DNA of 64,000 nt from DASPKT01 sp035626475 (GCA_035626475.1 DASPNP010000053.1:248001-312000), one strand, 5' to 3'; shown: positions 53,037-61,866, numbered from the stretch's first letter. Notes: generated by a model not told the origin, from the sequence alone. Translations and numbers: made by a program.

Positions 53037-53762
53037 ATGCTGACGCGCAAGCAACAGGAACTCCTGCTCTTCATCAATGACCGGCTGGGCAAGGACGGCG
53101 TCTCCCCCTCCTTCGACGAGATGAAGGACGCGCTGGGGCTGAAGTCCAAGTCCGGCATCCACCGTCTGATCACCGGGCTGGAGGAGCGCGGCTTCATCCG
53201 CCGCCTGCCGCACCGCGCCCGGGCGCTTGAGGTGCTGCGCCTGCCGGACCAGCTGGTCCAGGCCAAGCCGAAGGCGGCCGAGCCCGCAGCCGAGACGCCG
53301 CGCTTCAAGCCGAGCGTCATCAAGGGCGGCCTGCGCCCGGGCCTGACCGGCCGCGACACCGGCGGCGAGGCGGGGTCCGAGGCCGTGTCCCTGCCCCTCT
53401 ACGGCCGCATCGCGGCGGGCCTGCCGATCGAGGCCATGCGCGACAACGGCGCGACCATCGACGTGCCCGCCGCCCTGATGGGCGCCGGCGAGCATTACGC
53501 GCTGGAAGTGGCCGGCGACAGCATGGTCGAGGCCGGCATCCTGGACGGCGACACCGTCATCATCCGCCGCTGCGACAATGCCGAGAACGGCGCCATCGTG
53601 GTGGCACTCGTGGATGAGGGCGAGGTCACGCTGAAGCGCCTGCGCCGCAAGGGCAACTCCATCGCGCTGGAGCCCTGCAACGCCTCCTACGAGACCCGCG
53701 TGTTCGGCGCCGACCGGGTGCAGGTCCAGGGCCGCCTCGCCGGGCTGATCCGGCGCTACTGA
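53037..53762 (+). CDS. lexA: SOS repressor LexA
   Basis: 241 residues. The N-terminal winged helix (MLTRKQQELLLFINDRLGKD) binds the SOS box; a long linker leads to the S24-family self-cleaving domain. The scissile bond is probably Ala127-Gly128 (GRIAAGLP); the catalytic dyad is Ser162 (AGDSM) and Lys200 (EVTLKRL). I choose the ATG at 53037 because GGGAGG is 6 bases upstream; the ATG at 53031 abuts that site. RecA-stimulated autocleavage would lift repression. Confidence 0.96.
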   Translation: MLTRKQQELLLFINDRLGKDGVSPSFDEMKDALGLKSKSGIHRLITGLEERGFIRRLPHRARALEVLRLPDQLVQAKPKAAEPAAETPRFKPSVIKGGLRPGLTGRDTGGEAGSEAVSLPLYGRIAAGLPIEAMRDNGATIDVPAALMGAGEHYALEVAGDSMVEAGILDGDTVIIRRCDNAENGAIVVALVDEGEVTLKRLRRKGNSIALEPCNASYETRVFGADRVQVQGRLAGLIRRY

Positions 53763-53800
53763 GGCTCGCCCCCGGGCAAAGGGTAAGGCAGCATCGATGC

Positions 53801-54013
53801 TGTGCGTGCTTCGACAGGCTCAGCATGAGGGCATCATTGCTGCTCCCGGCGGTCAGCAGCGTTGCCGGTGTGCGTCCTTCGACAGGCTCAGGATGAGGGG
53901 GATTTAGCTGCTCCCCGCCAAGCTATGGCCGCCGGAAGCCGGGGTGCCTCGCGCACTCCCTTCCTCATCCTGAGCCCGGTCAGAAGGACGCACAACCTCC
54001 CAGCCTCTCCCGG
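53801..54013. repeat. Palindromic intergenic repeat, copy 2 with an extra arm
   Basis: Three arms: 53801-53830 and 53869-53898 in direct orientation (CTTCGACAGGCTCAGSATGA) and 53963-53992 inverted (TCATCCTGAGCCCGGTCAGA). The part 53857-54013 matches 25390-25545 in arms, loop words (GCTGCTCCC, TGCCTCGCGCA) and flanks. The extra left arm suggests a partial tandem duplication. It occupies the 389-base gap after lexA; I see no gene there. Confidence 0.85.
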
Positions 54014-54151
54014 CCGGGTGTTCGGACCACTCGACCCTTTCGAGGAACCGCCCCCGGAGCCACGCCGCGCTTGAGCCGCGGCCCCCGGCCGGTCCACACT
54101 CCGCGCTCCTTTCCGATGGGTGCGGCCGATGGGCCGCCGGGAGCGCGTTCC

Positions 54152-54553
54152 ATGCAGTCCACCAACGCCCGGGCCATTCCCGTCGCCGACGTTCTCGGCG
54201 GCGGCGTCGTCAATGACGGCTCCGGCATCGTCGTTTCGTTCCGGCTCGGCAACGGCCAGGAGATGCAGCTCTACATGGACTCCCGCACGGGATCCAAGTC
54301 GGTGCTGTACTTCCAGAAGATGCTGTCCGAGGCTGCGCGCATGTTCCCGGCCGGCACGGCGGGGGTGACGCCGGGCGACGATCTCTACGATGCCACCGAG
54401 ATGACGCTGCACGGGCGAGGCGCCGACGGCTTCGTGCTGACCGCCTCCGGCCCGTCCGGCCCGCCGCGCAACATCCGCTTCTCCCGCGCCATGCTGAGCC
54501 AGCTGGCCGAGGCGTTCGGCAAGGCGGACCGGGAGCAGCCGAAGGCCGGCTGA
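54152..54553 (+). CDS. hypothetical protein, about 133 residues
   Basis: Starts at the ATG at 54152 (MQSTNARAIPVADVLGGGVV) with CGGGAG 8 bases before; earlier in-frame starts (ATG 54116, TTG 54071) are possible. It is soluble, with regular alternating sequence (GSGIVVSFRLGNGQEMQLYMD, TEMTLHGRGADGFVLTASG) suggesting a small beta-rich domain with C-terminal helices. No cysteine motif, signal peptide or membrane segment, and no family recognised. It lies between the lexA repeat region and convergent comEC. Confidence 0.62.
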   Translation: MQSTNARAIPVADVLGGGVVNDGSGIVVSFRLGNGQEMQLYMDSRTGSKSVLYFQKMLSEAARMFPAGTAGVTPGDDLYDATEMTLHGRGADGFVLTASGPSGPPRNIRFSRAMLSQLAEAFGKADREQPKAG

Positions 54554-54566
54554 CGGTCCGGGGCGC

Positions 54567-56684
54567 TCAGTTCCAGGGTCGGGCACCCCGCCCCGGCCGC
54601 ACCGTCTCGACCCGCACGCCGTCGTGGCTCAGCCAGAGCGCGTGGGCGCCCCGGTCACGCAGGTCGCGCGGGCCGATGACCAGGGGTGCCCCGCACGGTC
54701 CGGCGACGCGGGTGATCACCAGATCGGCCGCCGCGCACTCCTCCGCCAGGGCGTCGCGCTCCAGCACGATTGCGACCTGCGCGCCGGGCCACGAGGGCGG
54801 CCGGTGGATGCAGGCTTGCCGGTCGCAGGACAGCACGCCGCCCGTGTCGCGCGGCCAAGCCGCGGGGCGTCCCGGCACGCCGTCGCGGCGGTGCCAGTTC
54901 TCCGCCTCGAAGCGGCCCGACCGGGCCGAGGTCACGACCAGCCGCCCGTCCGCGTCCCGCACGCCGACCAGACTGCCGGACGCGCTCACCAGCAGGTCCG
55001 GCCGGGGTGCCAGGAAGCCCAGCGCCAAGCCCAGCACGACCGGCACCGCGCCCCACCAGCGCCAGCGCCGCCGCCACAGGGCGAGCCACAGCCCGCCGGC
55101 AATGACTGCGATGAAGGCACCCGGATGCATCGCCGGCACCGTCAGCGTCGCGCCCGGCAGGTCGGCCACCTGGTGGGCTGTCCAAAGGATCGCCCGGGCG
55201 CCCAACCCCATGCCCTCCAAAGCCCAGCCCTCCAGCCCCAGGGGCATCAGCAGATAGGCCAGCACCCCGCAGGGCATGACCAGGAAACTGGTGATCGGCA
55301 CCGCCACCAAGTTCGCCAGCAGACCGTAATTGGCGACCTGCTGGAAATGGTTCAGCGAGAAGGGCAGCGTCGCGATCGTGGCGACCACCGAGGTCAGGGA
55401 CAAGCCCAGCACGTAGAGCCCGGCACGCCCCGCCCATCCGGCCCCGGAGTTCCACTCGGCCAGCCGCGGCGCCAGCGCCTCGTAGGTGGCGATCAGGCAG
55501 AGCACGGCCGCGAAGCTCATCTGGAAGCTCGGCCCCGACAGCGCCTCGGGGTGCAGCAGCAGGACAATGGTGGCGGCCAGCGCGATCACCCGCATGTTCA
55601 GCGCCGAGCGATCGACCATCACCGCCAGCAGCACCACGCCCGTCATCAGCGCCGAGCGCAGGGTCGGCACGGGCGCTCCCACCAGCATCGTGTAGGCGAT
55701 GGTCGCCAGCAGGGCCGCCAGCGCCGCCCATTTCTTGATCGGCCGGCGCAGCGCCACGCCCTCCCACAGCGCCAGCAATGCCCGCACGGCGAAGAAGACG
55801 AGCCCCGCCACCAGCCCGACATGCAGCCCGGAGATGGAGAGCAGGTGCTGCAGGCCGGACTGGCGCATGGCCTCCAGGTCGCTCTCGGGGATGGCGGTCT
55901 GCTCACCGTTCAGCAGCGCCGTCGTGACCGCCGCCGCCGAGCCCTCCAGCCGCGCCGCGACCCGGACGGCGATCGCGTCGCGCAGCCCCTCCAGCCGGTC
56001 GGCTGTTGTCGGCGGCTCCGGCGGCCGCGGCAGGCGCTCGGCCGGCCCCAGCGCGAAGCCGACCCCGCCGATGCCGAGGAACCAGGCGTGGCGGCGGAAA
56101 TCGAAGGCGCCGGGCTCCACCGGCTCGGACGGCGCGTCCAGCACCGCGAGAAGGCGCAGCCGGTCACCAGGACGCGGCGGCTCGTCACCCTCATGCAGGC
56201 GGACCCGCACCCGGGCCGGCGTGCGCGACGGCGGCAGGCGCTCGATGCGCGGGTCCGCCAGCACCACGCGAAGCCCCTCCTCCAGCCGATCCAGCTGCAC
56301 CACCCGGCCTTCCACCCGCACCGGCCCGATCTCGTCCGCCAGCATCGGGGCGGCGACCAGGGCGGTGCGCAGCTGCGCGGCGGAGAAGCCCAGGCCGGCC
56401 ACCAGCAGCGCCGCGGCCAGGGGCGCTGCGGCGCGCTCCCGCACCGCCAGTAGCAGGCAGCCGGCCAGCGCCGACAGGAAGGGGCCCAAGAGGGCCGGCG
56501 GCTCCCGCTCCAGCGCGAAATAGGCGGATATGCCGAGGCCCAGCGCCACCGGCGCCCACAGGGCCCAGCGGTCGCGCTCGGCCAGGAAGGGTGCCGCCAT
56601 GCGCGCGGCGAGGCCGTGACGGGACGGTCCGTCCCAGTCCGCATCGCCGGCGTCGAGCGCCTCATCCAGGGCCGGTCCGCTCAT
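54567..56684 (-). CDS. comEC: ComEC/Rec2 family DNA-uptake channel-like protein
   Basis: 705-residue polytopic membrane protein. An N-terminal DUF4131-type region (membrane helices, then an OB-like part with RVEGRVVQLDRLEEGLRV) is followed by the Competence domain (SGLQHLLSISGLHVGLVAGLVFF and VPTLRSALMTGVVLLAVMVDR). The C-terminal periplasmic part (about 570-705) has no HxHxDH metallo-beta-lactamase motif. ComEC transports single-stranded DNA during transformation; no other competence genes are here. Divergent from gltX across 120 bases; lexA-comEC-gltX order is common in the class. Confidence 0.9.
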   Translation of the reverse strand: MSGPALDEALDAGDADWDGPSRHGLAARMAAPFLAERDRWALWAPVALGLGISAYFALEREPPALLGPFLSALAGCLLLAVRERAAAPLAAALLVAGLGFSAAQLRTALVAAPMLADEIGPVRVEGRVVQLDRLEEGLRVVLADPRIERLPPSRTPARVRVRLHEGDEPPRPGDRLRLLAVLDAPSEPVEPGAFDFRRHAWFLGIGGVGFALGPAERLPRPPEPPTTADRLEGLRDAIAVRVAARLEGSAAAVTTALLNGEQTAIPESDLEAMRQSGLQHLLSISGLHVGLVAGLVFFAVRALLALWEGVALRRPIKKWAALAALLATIAYTMLVGAPVPTLRSALMTGVVLLAVMVDRSALNMRVIALAATIVLLLHPEALSGPSFQMSFAAVLCLIATYEALAPRLAEWNSGAGWAGRAGLYVLGLSLTSVVATIATLPFSLNHFQQVANYGLLANLVAVPITSFLVMPCGVLAYLLMPLGLEGWALEGMGLGARAILWTAHQVADLPGATLTVPAMHPGAFIAVIAGGLWLALWRRRWRWWGAVPVVLGLALGFLAPRPDLLVSASGSLVGVRDADGRLVVTSARSGRFEAENWHRRDGVPGRPAAWPRDTGGVLSCDRQACIHRPPSWPGAQVAIVLERDALAEECAAADLVITRVAGPCGAPLVIGPRDLRDRGAHALWLSHDGVRVETVRPGRGARPWN

Positions 56685-56804
56685 CGCGCGGGGCCCGTCC
56701 CTTCTATCCGCTTGCAGGGGTGGCGCCCGCCCGCGTCGGGGTGCATTGTCCTCTCCCCTGTGCTAAACCGCGAACCCATCCTAAGCCCTTTGCCCAGGTC
56801 CGTC

Positions 56805-58223
56805 ATGAGCGCCGCTTCGAAGATCGTCACCCGCTTCGCCCCCTCGCCGACCGGCTTCCTGCATATCGGCGGCGCCCGCACGGCGCTGTTCAACTGGCTC
56901 TATTCGCGCCGGCACGGCGGCACCTTCCTGCTGCGGATCGAGGACACCGACCGCGCCCGCTCCACCCAGGAGGCGGTCGACGCCATCCTGGACGGGCTCT
57001 CCTGGCTGGGGCTGCAATGGGACGGCGACGCGATCAGCCAGTTCGAGCGCAAGGACCGGCACGCCGAGGTCGCGCGGGAGATGCTGGCCAAGGGCCGCGC
57101 CTACTATTGCTACGCCTCCCAGGAGGAGCTCGACGCCATGCGCGAGCGGCAGAAGGCCGAGGGCCTGCCGCTGCGCTATGACGGCCGCTGGCGCGACCGC
57201 GACCCGTCCGAGGCTCCGGCGGGCGTGAAGCCGGTGATCCGGCTGAAGGCCCAGACCGAGGGCGAGACGGTCCTGCAGGATTCGGTGCAGGGCGAGGTCC
57301 GGGTGCGCAACGACCAGCTCGACGACATGGTGCTGCTGCGCGGCGACGGCACGCCCACCTACATGCTGGCCGTGGTGGTGGACGACCACGACATGGGCGT
57401 GACCCAGGTCATCCGCGGCGACGACCATCTGACCAACACCTTCCGCCAGCTCCAGATCTACGACGCCATGGGCTGGGAGGCGCCGAAGTTCGCGCATATC
57501 CCGCTGATCCACGGGCCGGACGGCGCGAAGCTGTCCAAGCGCCACGGGGCGCTGGGCGTCGACGCCTACCGGGACATGGGCTACCTGCCCGAGGCGCTGC
57601 GCAACTACCTGCTGCGCCTGGGCTGGAGCCATGGCGACGACGAGATCATCTCCACCGATCAGGCGATCGAGTGGTTCAACCTGGAGTCCATCGGCCGCGG
57701 CCCCTCGCGCATGGACTTCACGAAGCTGGAGAATCTGAACGGACATTATATCCGCCAAGCGGATGACAACCGTCTGGTCTCCTTGATCGCGCCGCGGATC
57801 GAGACCAAGCTCGGGCGGACGCTGGAGCAGGCCGAGCGCGACCTGCTGCTGCGCGCCATGAACGGGCTGAAGCAGCGGGCGAAGACGATCGTGGAACTTG
57901 CCGACAGCGCGGTGTTTTACGTGGCACGGCGCCCGCTCGGCCTGGATGAGAAGGCGGCCGCCCTGCTGACGCCGGAGGCGAAGGCGCAGCTGTCCGACCT
58001 GGCCGCCCTGTTCGCCGACGCGCCCGACTGGACCGCCGCCACGCTCGAGGGGCTGGTGCGCGAGCATGCGGAGCGGACCGGCCTGAAGCTGGGCAAGCTG
58101 GCGCAGCCGTTGCGCGCCGCACTATCGGGCTCGACGGTTTCGCCGCCGATCTTTGAAGTGGCCGAAATTCTTGGCAAGGCCGAGGCCTTCGGACGCATCG
58201 AAGATGTTACGAAGGGGGCCTGA
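56805..58223 (+). CDS. gltX: glutamyl-tRNA synthetase
   Basis: 472-residue class I synthetase. The HIGH-type motif is in FAPSPTGFLHIGGARTALFNW, and the KMSKS-type motif appears as KLSKRHGA near residue 245. The ATG at 56805 gives the standard N terminus. The middle MLAVVVDDHDMGVTQVIRGDDHL is typical. It could be discriminating or non-discriminating; gatCAB is not in the window, so this cannot be judged. Its 3' end overlaps a predicted terminator stem. Confidence 0.96.
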   Translation: MSAASKIVTRFAPSPTGFLHIGGARTALFNWLYSRRHGGTFLLRIEDTDRARSTQEAVDAILDGLSWLGLQWDGDAISQFERKDRHAEVAREMLAKGRAYYCYASQEELDAMRERQKAEGLPLRYDGRWRDRDPSEAPAGVKPVIRLKAQTEGETVLQDSVQGEVRVRNDQLDDMVLLRGDGTPTYMLAVVVDDHDMGVTQVIRGDDHLTNTFRQLQIYDAMGWEAPKFAHIPLIHGPDGAKLSKRHGALGVDAYRDMGYLPEALRNYLLRLGWSHGDDEIISTDQAIEWFNLESIGRGPSRMDFTKLENLNGHYIRQADDNRLVSLIAPRIETKLGRTLEQAERDLLLRAMNGLKQRAKTIVELADSAVFYVARRPLGLDEKAAALLTPEAKAQLSDLAALFADAPDWTAATLEGLVREHAERTGLKLGKLAQPLRAALSGSTVSPPIFEVAEILGKAEAFGRIEDVTKGA

Positions 58224-58231
58224 TTTTTTGC
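58183..58231 (+). terminator. Probable terminator overlapping the gltX stop
   Basis: AGGCCTTCG (58183-58191) pairs with CGAAGGGGGCCT (58210-58221) with a 3-base bulge, then GATTTTTTG. The stem lies within the last gltX codons and the U-run directly follows the stop. Confidence 0.45.
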
Positions 58232-58238
58232 AGGTGCG

Positions 58239-58306
58239 TTGCCTTGGCCGTGCCGCCCCACTAAAGTGCCTGTGACAATCCAAGAACCAAGGGGCCACAG
58301 GGCCCC
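58239..58306 (+). promoter_or_regulatory. gltA promoter and leader hairpin
   Basis: TTGCCT (58239-58244), 17 bases, TAAAGT (58262-58267): each 4 of 6 to consensus with ideal spacing. The leader then holds a perfect GGGGCC-ACAG-GGCCCC hairpin (58291-58306) about 26 bases before the gltA ATG. Confidence 0.5.
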
Positions 58307-58332
58307 CTCCCGCTGAACGAGGACAGCCTGAC

Positions 58333-59637
58333 ATGAGCCAGACCGACAAAACGGTCACGCTGACGGACCACGCGACCGGAAAGTCCTACACGCTGCCGGT
58401 GCTGCAAGGCACGACGGGGCCGGACGTGCTCGACATCCGCAAGCTCTACGGCGAATCCGGGTATTTCACCTACGATCCGGGCTTCACCTCGACCGGCAGC
58501 TGCGAGTCGAAGATCACCTACATCGATGGCGATGAAGGCATCCTGCTGCACCGCGGCTACCCCATCGAGCAGCTGGCCGAGGACAGCGACTTCCTCGAGG
58601 TCTGCTACCTGCTGCTGAACGGCGAGCTGCCGGACGCCAAGCAGAAGGACGAGTTCTGCCGCAACATCACCTATCACACGATGGTGCATGAGCAGCTGTC
58701 GAACTTCTACCGGGGCTTCCGCCGCGACGCGCACCCGATGGCCGTGATGTGCGGCGTGGTCGGCGCGCTCTCGGCCTTCTACCACGACAGCACCGACATC
58801 GAGGATGAGCGCCAGCGGGTCATCGCCACGCACCGCCTGATCGCCAAGATGCCGACCATCGCCGCCATGGCGTACAAGTACTCGGTCGGCCAGCCCTTCG
58901 TGTATCCGCGCAACGATCTGGGCTACGCCGAGAACTTCCTGCACATGACCTTCGCGGTCCCGTGCGAGGAGTACAAGATCAACCCCGTCATCGCCAAGGC
59001 GATGGACCGGATCTTCATCCTGCACGCCGACCATGAGCAGAACGCGTCGACCTCGACCGTGCGGCTCGCCGGTTCCTCGGGCGCCAACCCCTTCGCCTGC
59101 ATCGCCGCCGGCATCGCCTCGCTGTGGGGTCCCGCCCATGGCGGCGCCAACGAGGCCGTGCTGAAGATGCTCATGGAGATCGGCCACAAGGACCGCATCC
59201 CCGAGTTCGTGAAGCGCGCCAAGGACAAGAACGACAGCTTCCGCCTGATGGGCTTCGGCCACCGGGTCTACAAGAACTACGACCCGCGCGCGAAGGTCAT
59301 GCAGCGCACCTGCCACGAGGTGCTGAACGAGCTGGGGATCAAGGACGACCCGCTGCTCGACATCGCCGTGGAGCTGGAGCGCATCGCCCTGCAGGATGAG
59401 TACTTCATCGAGAAGAAGCTCTACCCGAACGTCGACTTCTACTCGGGCATCATCCTGAAGGCGATCGGCTTCCCGACCAGCATGTTCACCGTGCTGTTCG
59501 CCATCGCGCGCACCGTCGGCTGGGTGTCGCAGTGGAAGGAGATGATCGAGGACCCGACGCAGAAGATCGGCCGTCCGCGCCAGCTCTACACCGGCGCGAC
59601 CCAGCGGCAGTTCGTGCCGCTGAACAAGCGTGGCTGA
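58333..59637 (+). CDS. gltA: citrate synthase
   Basis: 434-residue first enzyme of the TCA cycle. Recognisable parts are the all-beta start (TDHATGKSYTLPVLQGTTGPDVLDIRKL, here cited in part), GILLHRGYPIEQLAE, ILHADHEQNASTSTVRLAGSSGANPF, WGPAHGGANEAVLKML, GFGHRVYKNYDPRAK (catalytic His/Asp region) and VDFYSGIILKAIGFP. Length and N-terminal domain are those of the hexameric, NADH-regulated Gram-negative type. It receives acetyl-CoA from the pdh genes in this window. Confidence 0.97.
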   Translation: MSQTDKTVTLTDHATGKSYTLPVLQGTTGPDVLDIRKLYGESGYFTYDPGFTSTGSCESKITYIDGDEGILLHRGYPIEQLAEDSDFLEVCYLLLNGELPDAKQKDEFCRNITYHTMVHEQLSNFYRGFRRDAHPMAVMCGVVGALSAFYHDSTDIEDERQRVIATHRLIAKMPTIAAMAYKYSVGQPFVYPRNDLGYAENFLHMTFAVPCEEYKINPVIAKAMDRIFILHADHEQNASTSTVRLAGSSGANPFACIAAGIASLWGPAHGGANEAVLKMLMEIGHKDRIPEFVKRAKDKNDSFRLMGFGHRVYKNYDPRAKVMQRTCHEVLNELGIKDDPLLDIAVELERIALQDEYFIEKKLYPNVDFYSGIILKAIGFPTSMFTVLFAIARTVGWVSQWKEMIEDPTQKIGRPRQLYTGATQRQFVPLNKRG

Positions 59638-59661
59638 GCGGGCCAACCCCCGCAACGGGTC

Positions 59662-59687
59662 GGGCGGTCCCCCAACGGGGACCGTCC
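59662..59687 (+). terminator. Stem-loop downstream of gltA
   Basis: CGGTCCCC (59665-59672), loop CAAC, GGGGACCG (59677-59684), extendable outward by two or three pairs. It lies 28 bases past the gltA stop. There is no U-tract, so the terminator role is uncertain. Confidence 0.4.
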
Positions 59688-59701
59688 CGCCCTCCCGGGG
59701 C

Positions 59702-59866
59702 ATGTCCGCCCGGGTCCTGATCGTGCCGCCGCGGCTCGCCCGCGGCGTCATCGCCCCTGCCGCCAACGACAATCCGGAGCCGCCGGGGCCGCGCCTGATG
59801 CGGTTCGGCTGGATCGCCCTGGCACTGGCGCTGGTGATCCTCTACGCGCTGTTCACTCACCGCTGA
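59702..59866 (+). CDS. tiny single-span membrane protein with an ANDN motif
   Basis: 54 residues if started at the ATG at 59702. An Arg-rich start (MSARVLIVPPRLARGV) is followed by PAANDNPEPPGP and one C-terminal transmembrane helix (about residues 35-51, FGWIALALALVILYALF). Short alphaproteobacterial proteins with an ANDN word are familiar but uncharacterised. The ribosome binding site is poor. A longer start at 59630 is possible. It is convergent with the PAP2 gene, overlapping it by 10 bases. Confidence 0.45.
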   Translation: MSARVLIVPPRLARGVIAPAANDNPEPPGPRLMRFGWIALALALVILYALFTHR

Positions 59867-60633
59867 GGGGCACCGCTGACGGGCAGCGGCGCTTCGTCCC
59901 GCATTTCCGCTGGCGCGGGCTTGTCGTCCAGCGACGGCTCCCTGCGGCGCAACAGCCGCGCGATGCCCCAGCAGGCCAGGGCCCAGCCCGCCCCGGCCGT
60001 CCAGCCGGCCGCCACGTCGCTGGGCCAGTGCACCCCCAGATAGACCCGGCTCGTCCCGATCAGCAGGGTCAGCCCCAGCGCCAATAATAGGAAGAATGCC
60101 TTCAGCCGCCGGTTCGGCTGGGTCCGCGCCAGCATGGCGCCGAGAGTCAGGTAGACGGCGGCCGAGAGCATGGCGTGGCCGCTCGGGAAGCTGTTGGTCA
60201 GCACCTCCACCCCGTGCGGCACCAAATCCGGGCGCGGTCGGGCGAAGAAGTCCTTCAGCAGGATATTGAGGCCGAGCGCGCCGCCCACCGCCATGGTCAC
60301 CAGCAGCGCCGCCCCGGCCTTGCGGTTCATCAGCAGATACAGCACGGTCACCAGGGTCATGACCATCAGCACCGGCACCCCGCCGAGCGAGGTCAGGTCC
60401 CGCGCCGTCAGTTCCAGCCAGTGCGGGCCCACGGGATCGGCGAGGTCGCCCGGCGTGCGGAGCGCCAGCATCACGGCCTCATCGACCGCGTGCGTCTCGC
60501 CCTCGCCCATCTCCTCGGCCAGCCAGGCGAAGATCCAGAAGGCGGCGCCGGCCAGCGGCAGCGGCAGGATCAGCCGCGCCTCCAGCTTGCCCAGCCGCCG
60601 CAGGCCCTGCCGCCATCTCCCGTCCTGCGCCAT
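59857..60633 (-). CDS. PAP2 superfamily membrane phosphatase
   Basis: 258 residues with about six hydrophobic helices. The three catalytic motifs are KDFFARPRP, SFPSGHAM and SRVYLGVHWPSD, with the active site on the periplasmic face. Members remove phosphate from phosphatidic acid, undecaprenyl pyrophosphate or lipid A. The gene sits 63 bases downstream of lpxB on the same strand, so a lipid A or undecaprenyl substrate is conceivable but unproved. Confidence 0.88.
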   Translation of the reverse strand: MAQDGRWRQGLRRLGKLEARLILPLPLAGAAFWIFAWLAEEMGEGETHAVDEAVMLALRTPGDLADPVGPHWLELTARDLTSLGGVPVLMVMTLVTVLYLLMNRKAGAALLVTMAVGGALGLNILLKDFFARPRPDLVPHGVEVLTNSFPSGHAMLSAAVYLTLGAMLARTQPNRRLKAFFLLLALGLTLLIGTSRVYLGVHWPSDVAAGWTAGAGWALACWGIARLLRRREPSLDDKPAPAEMRDEAPLPVSGAPQR

Positions 60634-60696
60634 GATCCCTCCCGCGCGTCATGAAAGCGCAACAGCCGAGGGCGGGTCCGGGTTCAGCGCCAAGTC

Positions 60697-61866
60697 TCAG
60701 CGCCGTTGGGCGACCAGGTCCAGCACCACCCGCGCCGCCCGGTGGGACGGCGGATCGTCGCCCTGCCCGAGCCAGCGCGCCACCTCCGCCACCCCGTCGA
60801 TCTGCGCCGTACGGGCGGCGGGATCGTCGAGCAGGCGGCCGAACGCCTCTGCCAGCTTCGGCGGGGTACAGTCCTCCTGCAGCAGTTCCGGCACCAGCGG
60901 CCGGTCCAGCATGATGTTGACCAGATTCACGTAGCGCACCGTGATCAGCCGGCGGTACAGCCGGTAGGTCAGCGGGTGGATGCGGTAGGCGATCACCGCC
61001 GGCAGCCGCGCCAGCGCCAGCTCGAGCGCCACCGTGCCACTGGCCGCCAGGGCCACCTCGCTCGCGGCGAAGGCGCCGTACTTCTCGGCATCGCCCTCCA
61101 CCACCAGCACCGGCACCGGCCAGGAGGCCACGGCCTCGCGCACCAGCCCCGCCACCTGCGGCACGGTCGGCACCACCACATGCAGGCCGGGATGGGTGGG
61201 CGCCAGCAGTGCCAGGGTGGCGCCGAAATCGGGCAGCAGCCTGGTGACCTCGCTCCGGCGGCTGCCGGGCAGCACCGTCACCAGCCGCGCCGCGTCCGGG
61301 ATGCCGTGGCGGGCGCGGAAGGCCGGCCCGTCGCCCCGGTCGGCGCCGCCCTCGACCACGGGATGGCCGACGAAGCTGCAGGGCAGCCCCACCTTCTCGA
61401 ACCAGGGGGGTTCGAAGGGAAGGAGCGCCAGCAGATGGTCCAGGAAGCGCGCGATCTTGGCCGCCCGCCCGGGCCGCCAGGCCCAGACGGTCGGCGCGAC
61501 ATAGTGGACGAAGCGGATGTCCGGCCGGGCCTTCTTCACCCGCCGGGCGATGCGGAAGCAGAAGTCAGGCGCATCGATGGTGACGACCGCGTCCGGCCGC
61601 ATCTCCAGCACGGCGCGGGTGGTCTGCGACAGGCGGCGGATCAGGTTGGGCAGCTTCGGCAACAGCTCGGCCAAGCCGAACAGGGTCAGCTCCGCCATGG
61701 GGAACAGGCTCTCCAGCCCCTCCGCCACCATGCGCTCGCCGCCCACCCCGGCGAAGCGCACGCGCCCGCCGGTCTCCTGCTTCAACGCCGCCATCAGCCG
61801 GGCGCCCAGCACGTCGCCCGAGGGTTCGCCTGCCAGCAGGAAGATGAGAGGCGCGTCCACGGTCAT
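60697..61866 (-). CDS. lpxB: lipid-A-disaccharide synthase
   Basis: 389-residue peripheral membrane glycosyltransferase (GT19) that joins lipid X with UDP-diacylglucosamine. It starts LIFLLAGEPSGDVLGARLM and includes FAGVGGERM, VVTIDAPDFCFRIARRV, VHYVAPTVWAWRPGRA, ALLPFEPPWFE, FVGHPVVE, VLPGSRRSEV and AASGTVALELAL. The start overlaps the lpxI stop by 4 bases. Part of fabZ-lpxA-lpxI-lpxB. Confidence 0.97.
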   Translation of the reverse strand: MTVDAPLIFLLAGEPSGDVLGARLMAALKQETGGRVRFAGVGGERMVAEGLESLFPMAELTLFGLAELLPKLPNLIRRLSQTTRAVLEMRPDAVVTIDAPDFCFRIARRVKKARPDIRFVHYVAPTVWAWRPGRAAKIARFLDHLLALLPFEPPWFEKVGLPCSFVGHPVVEGGADRGDGPAFRARHGIPDAARLVTVLPGSRRSEVTRLLPDFGATLALLAPTHPGLHVVVPTVPQVAGLVREAVASWPVPVLVVEGDAEKYGAFAASEVALAASGTVALELALARLPAVIAYRIHPLTYRLYRRLITVRYVNLVNIMLDRPLVPELLQEDCTPPKLAEAFGRLLDDPAARTAQIDGVAEVARWLGQGDDPPSHRAARVVLDLVAQRR

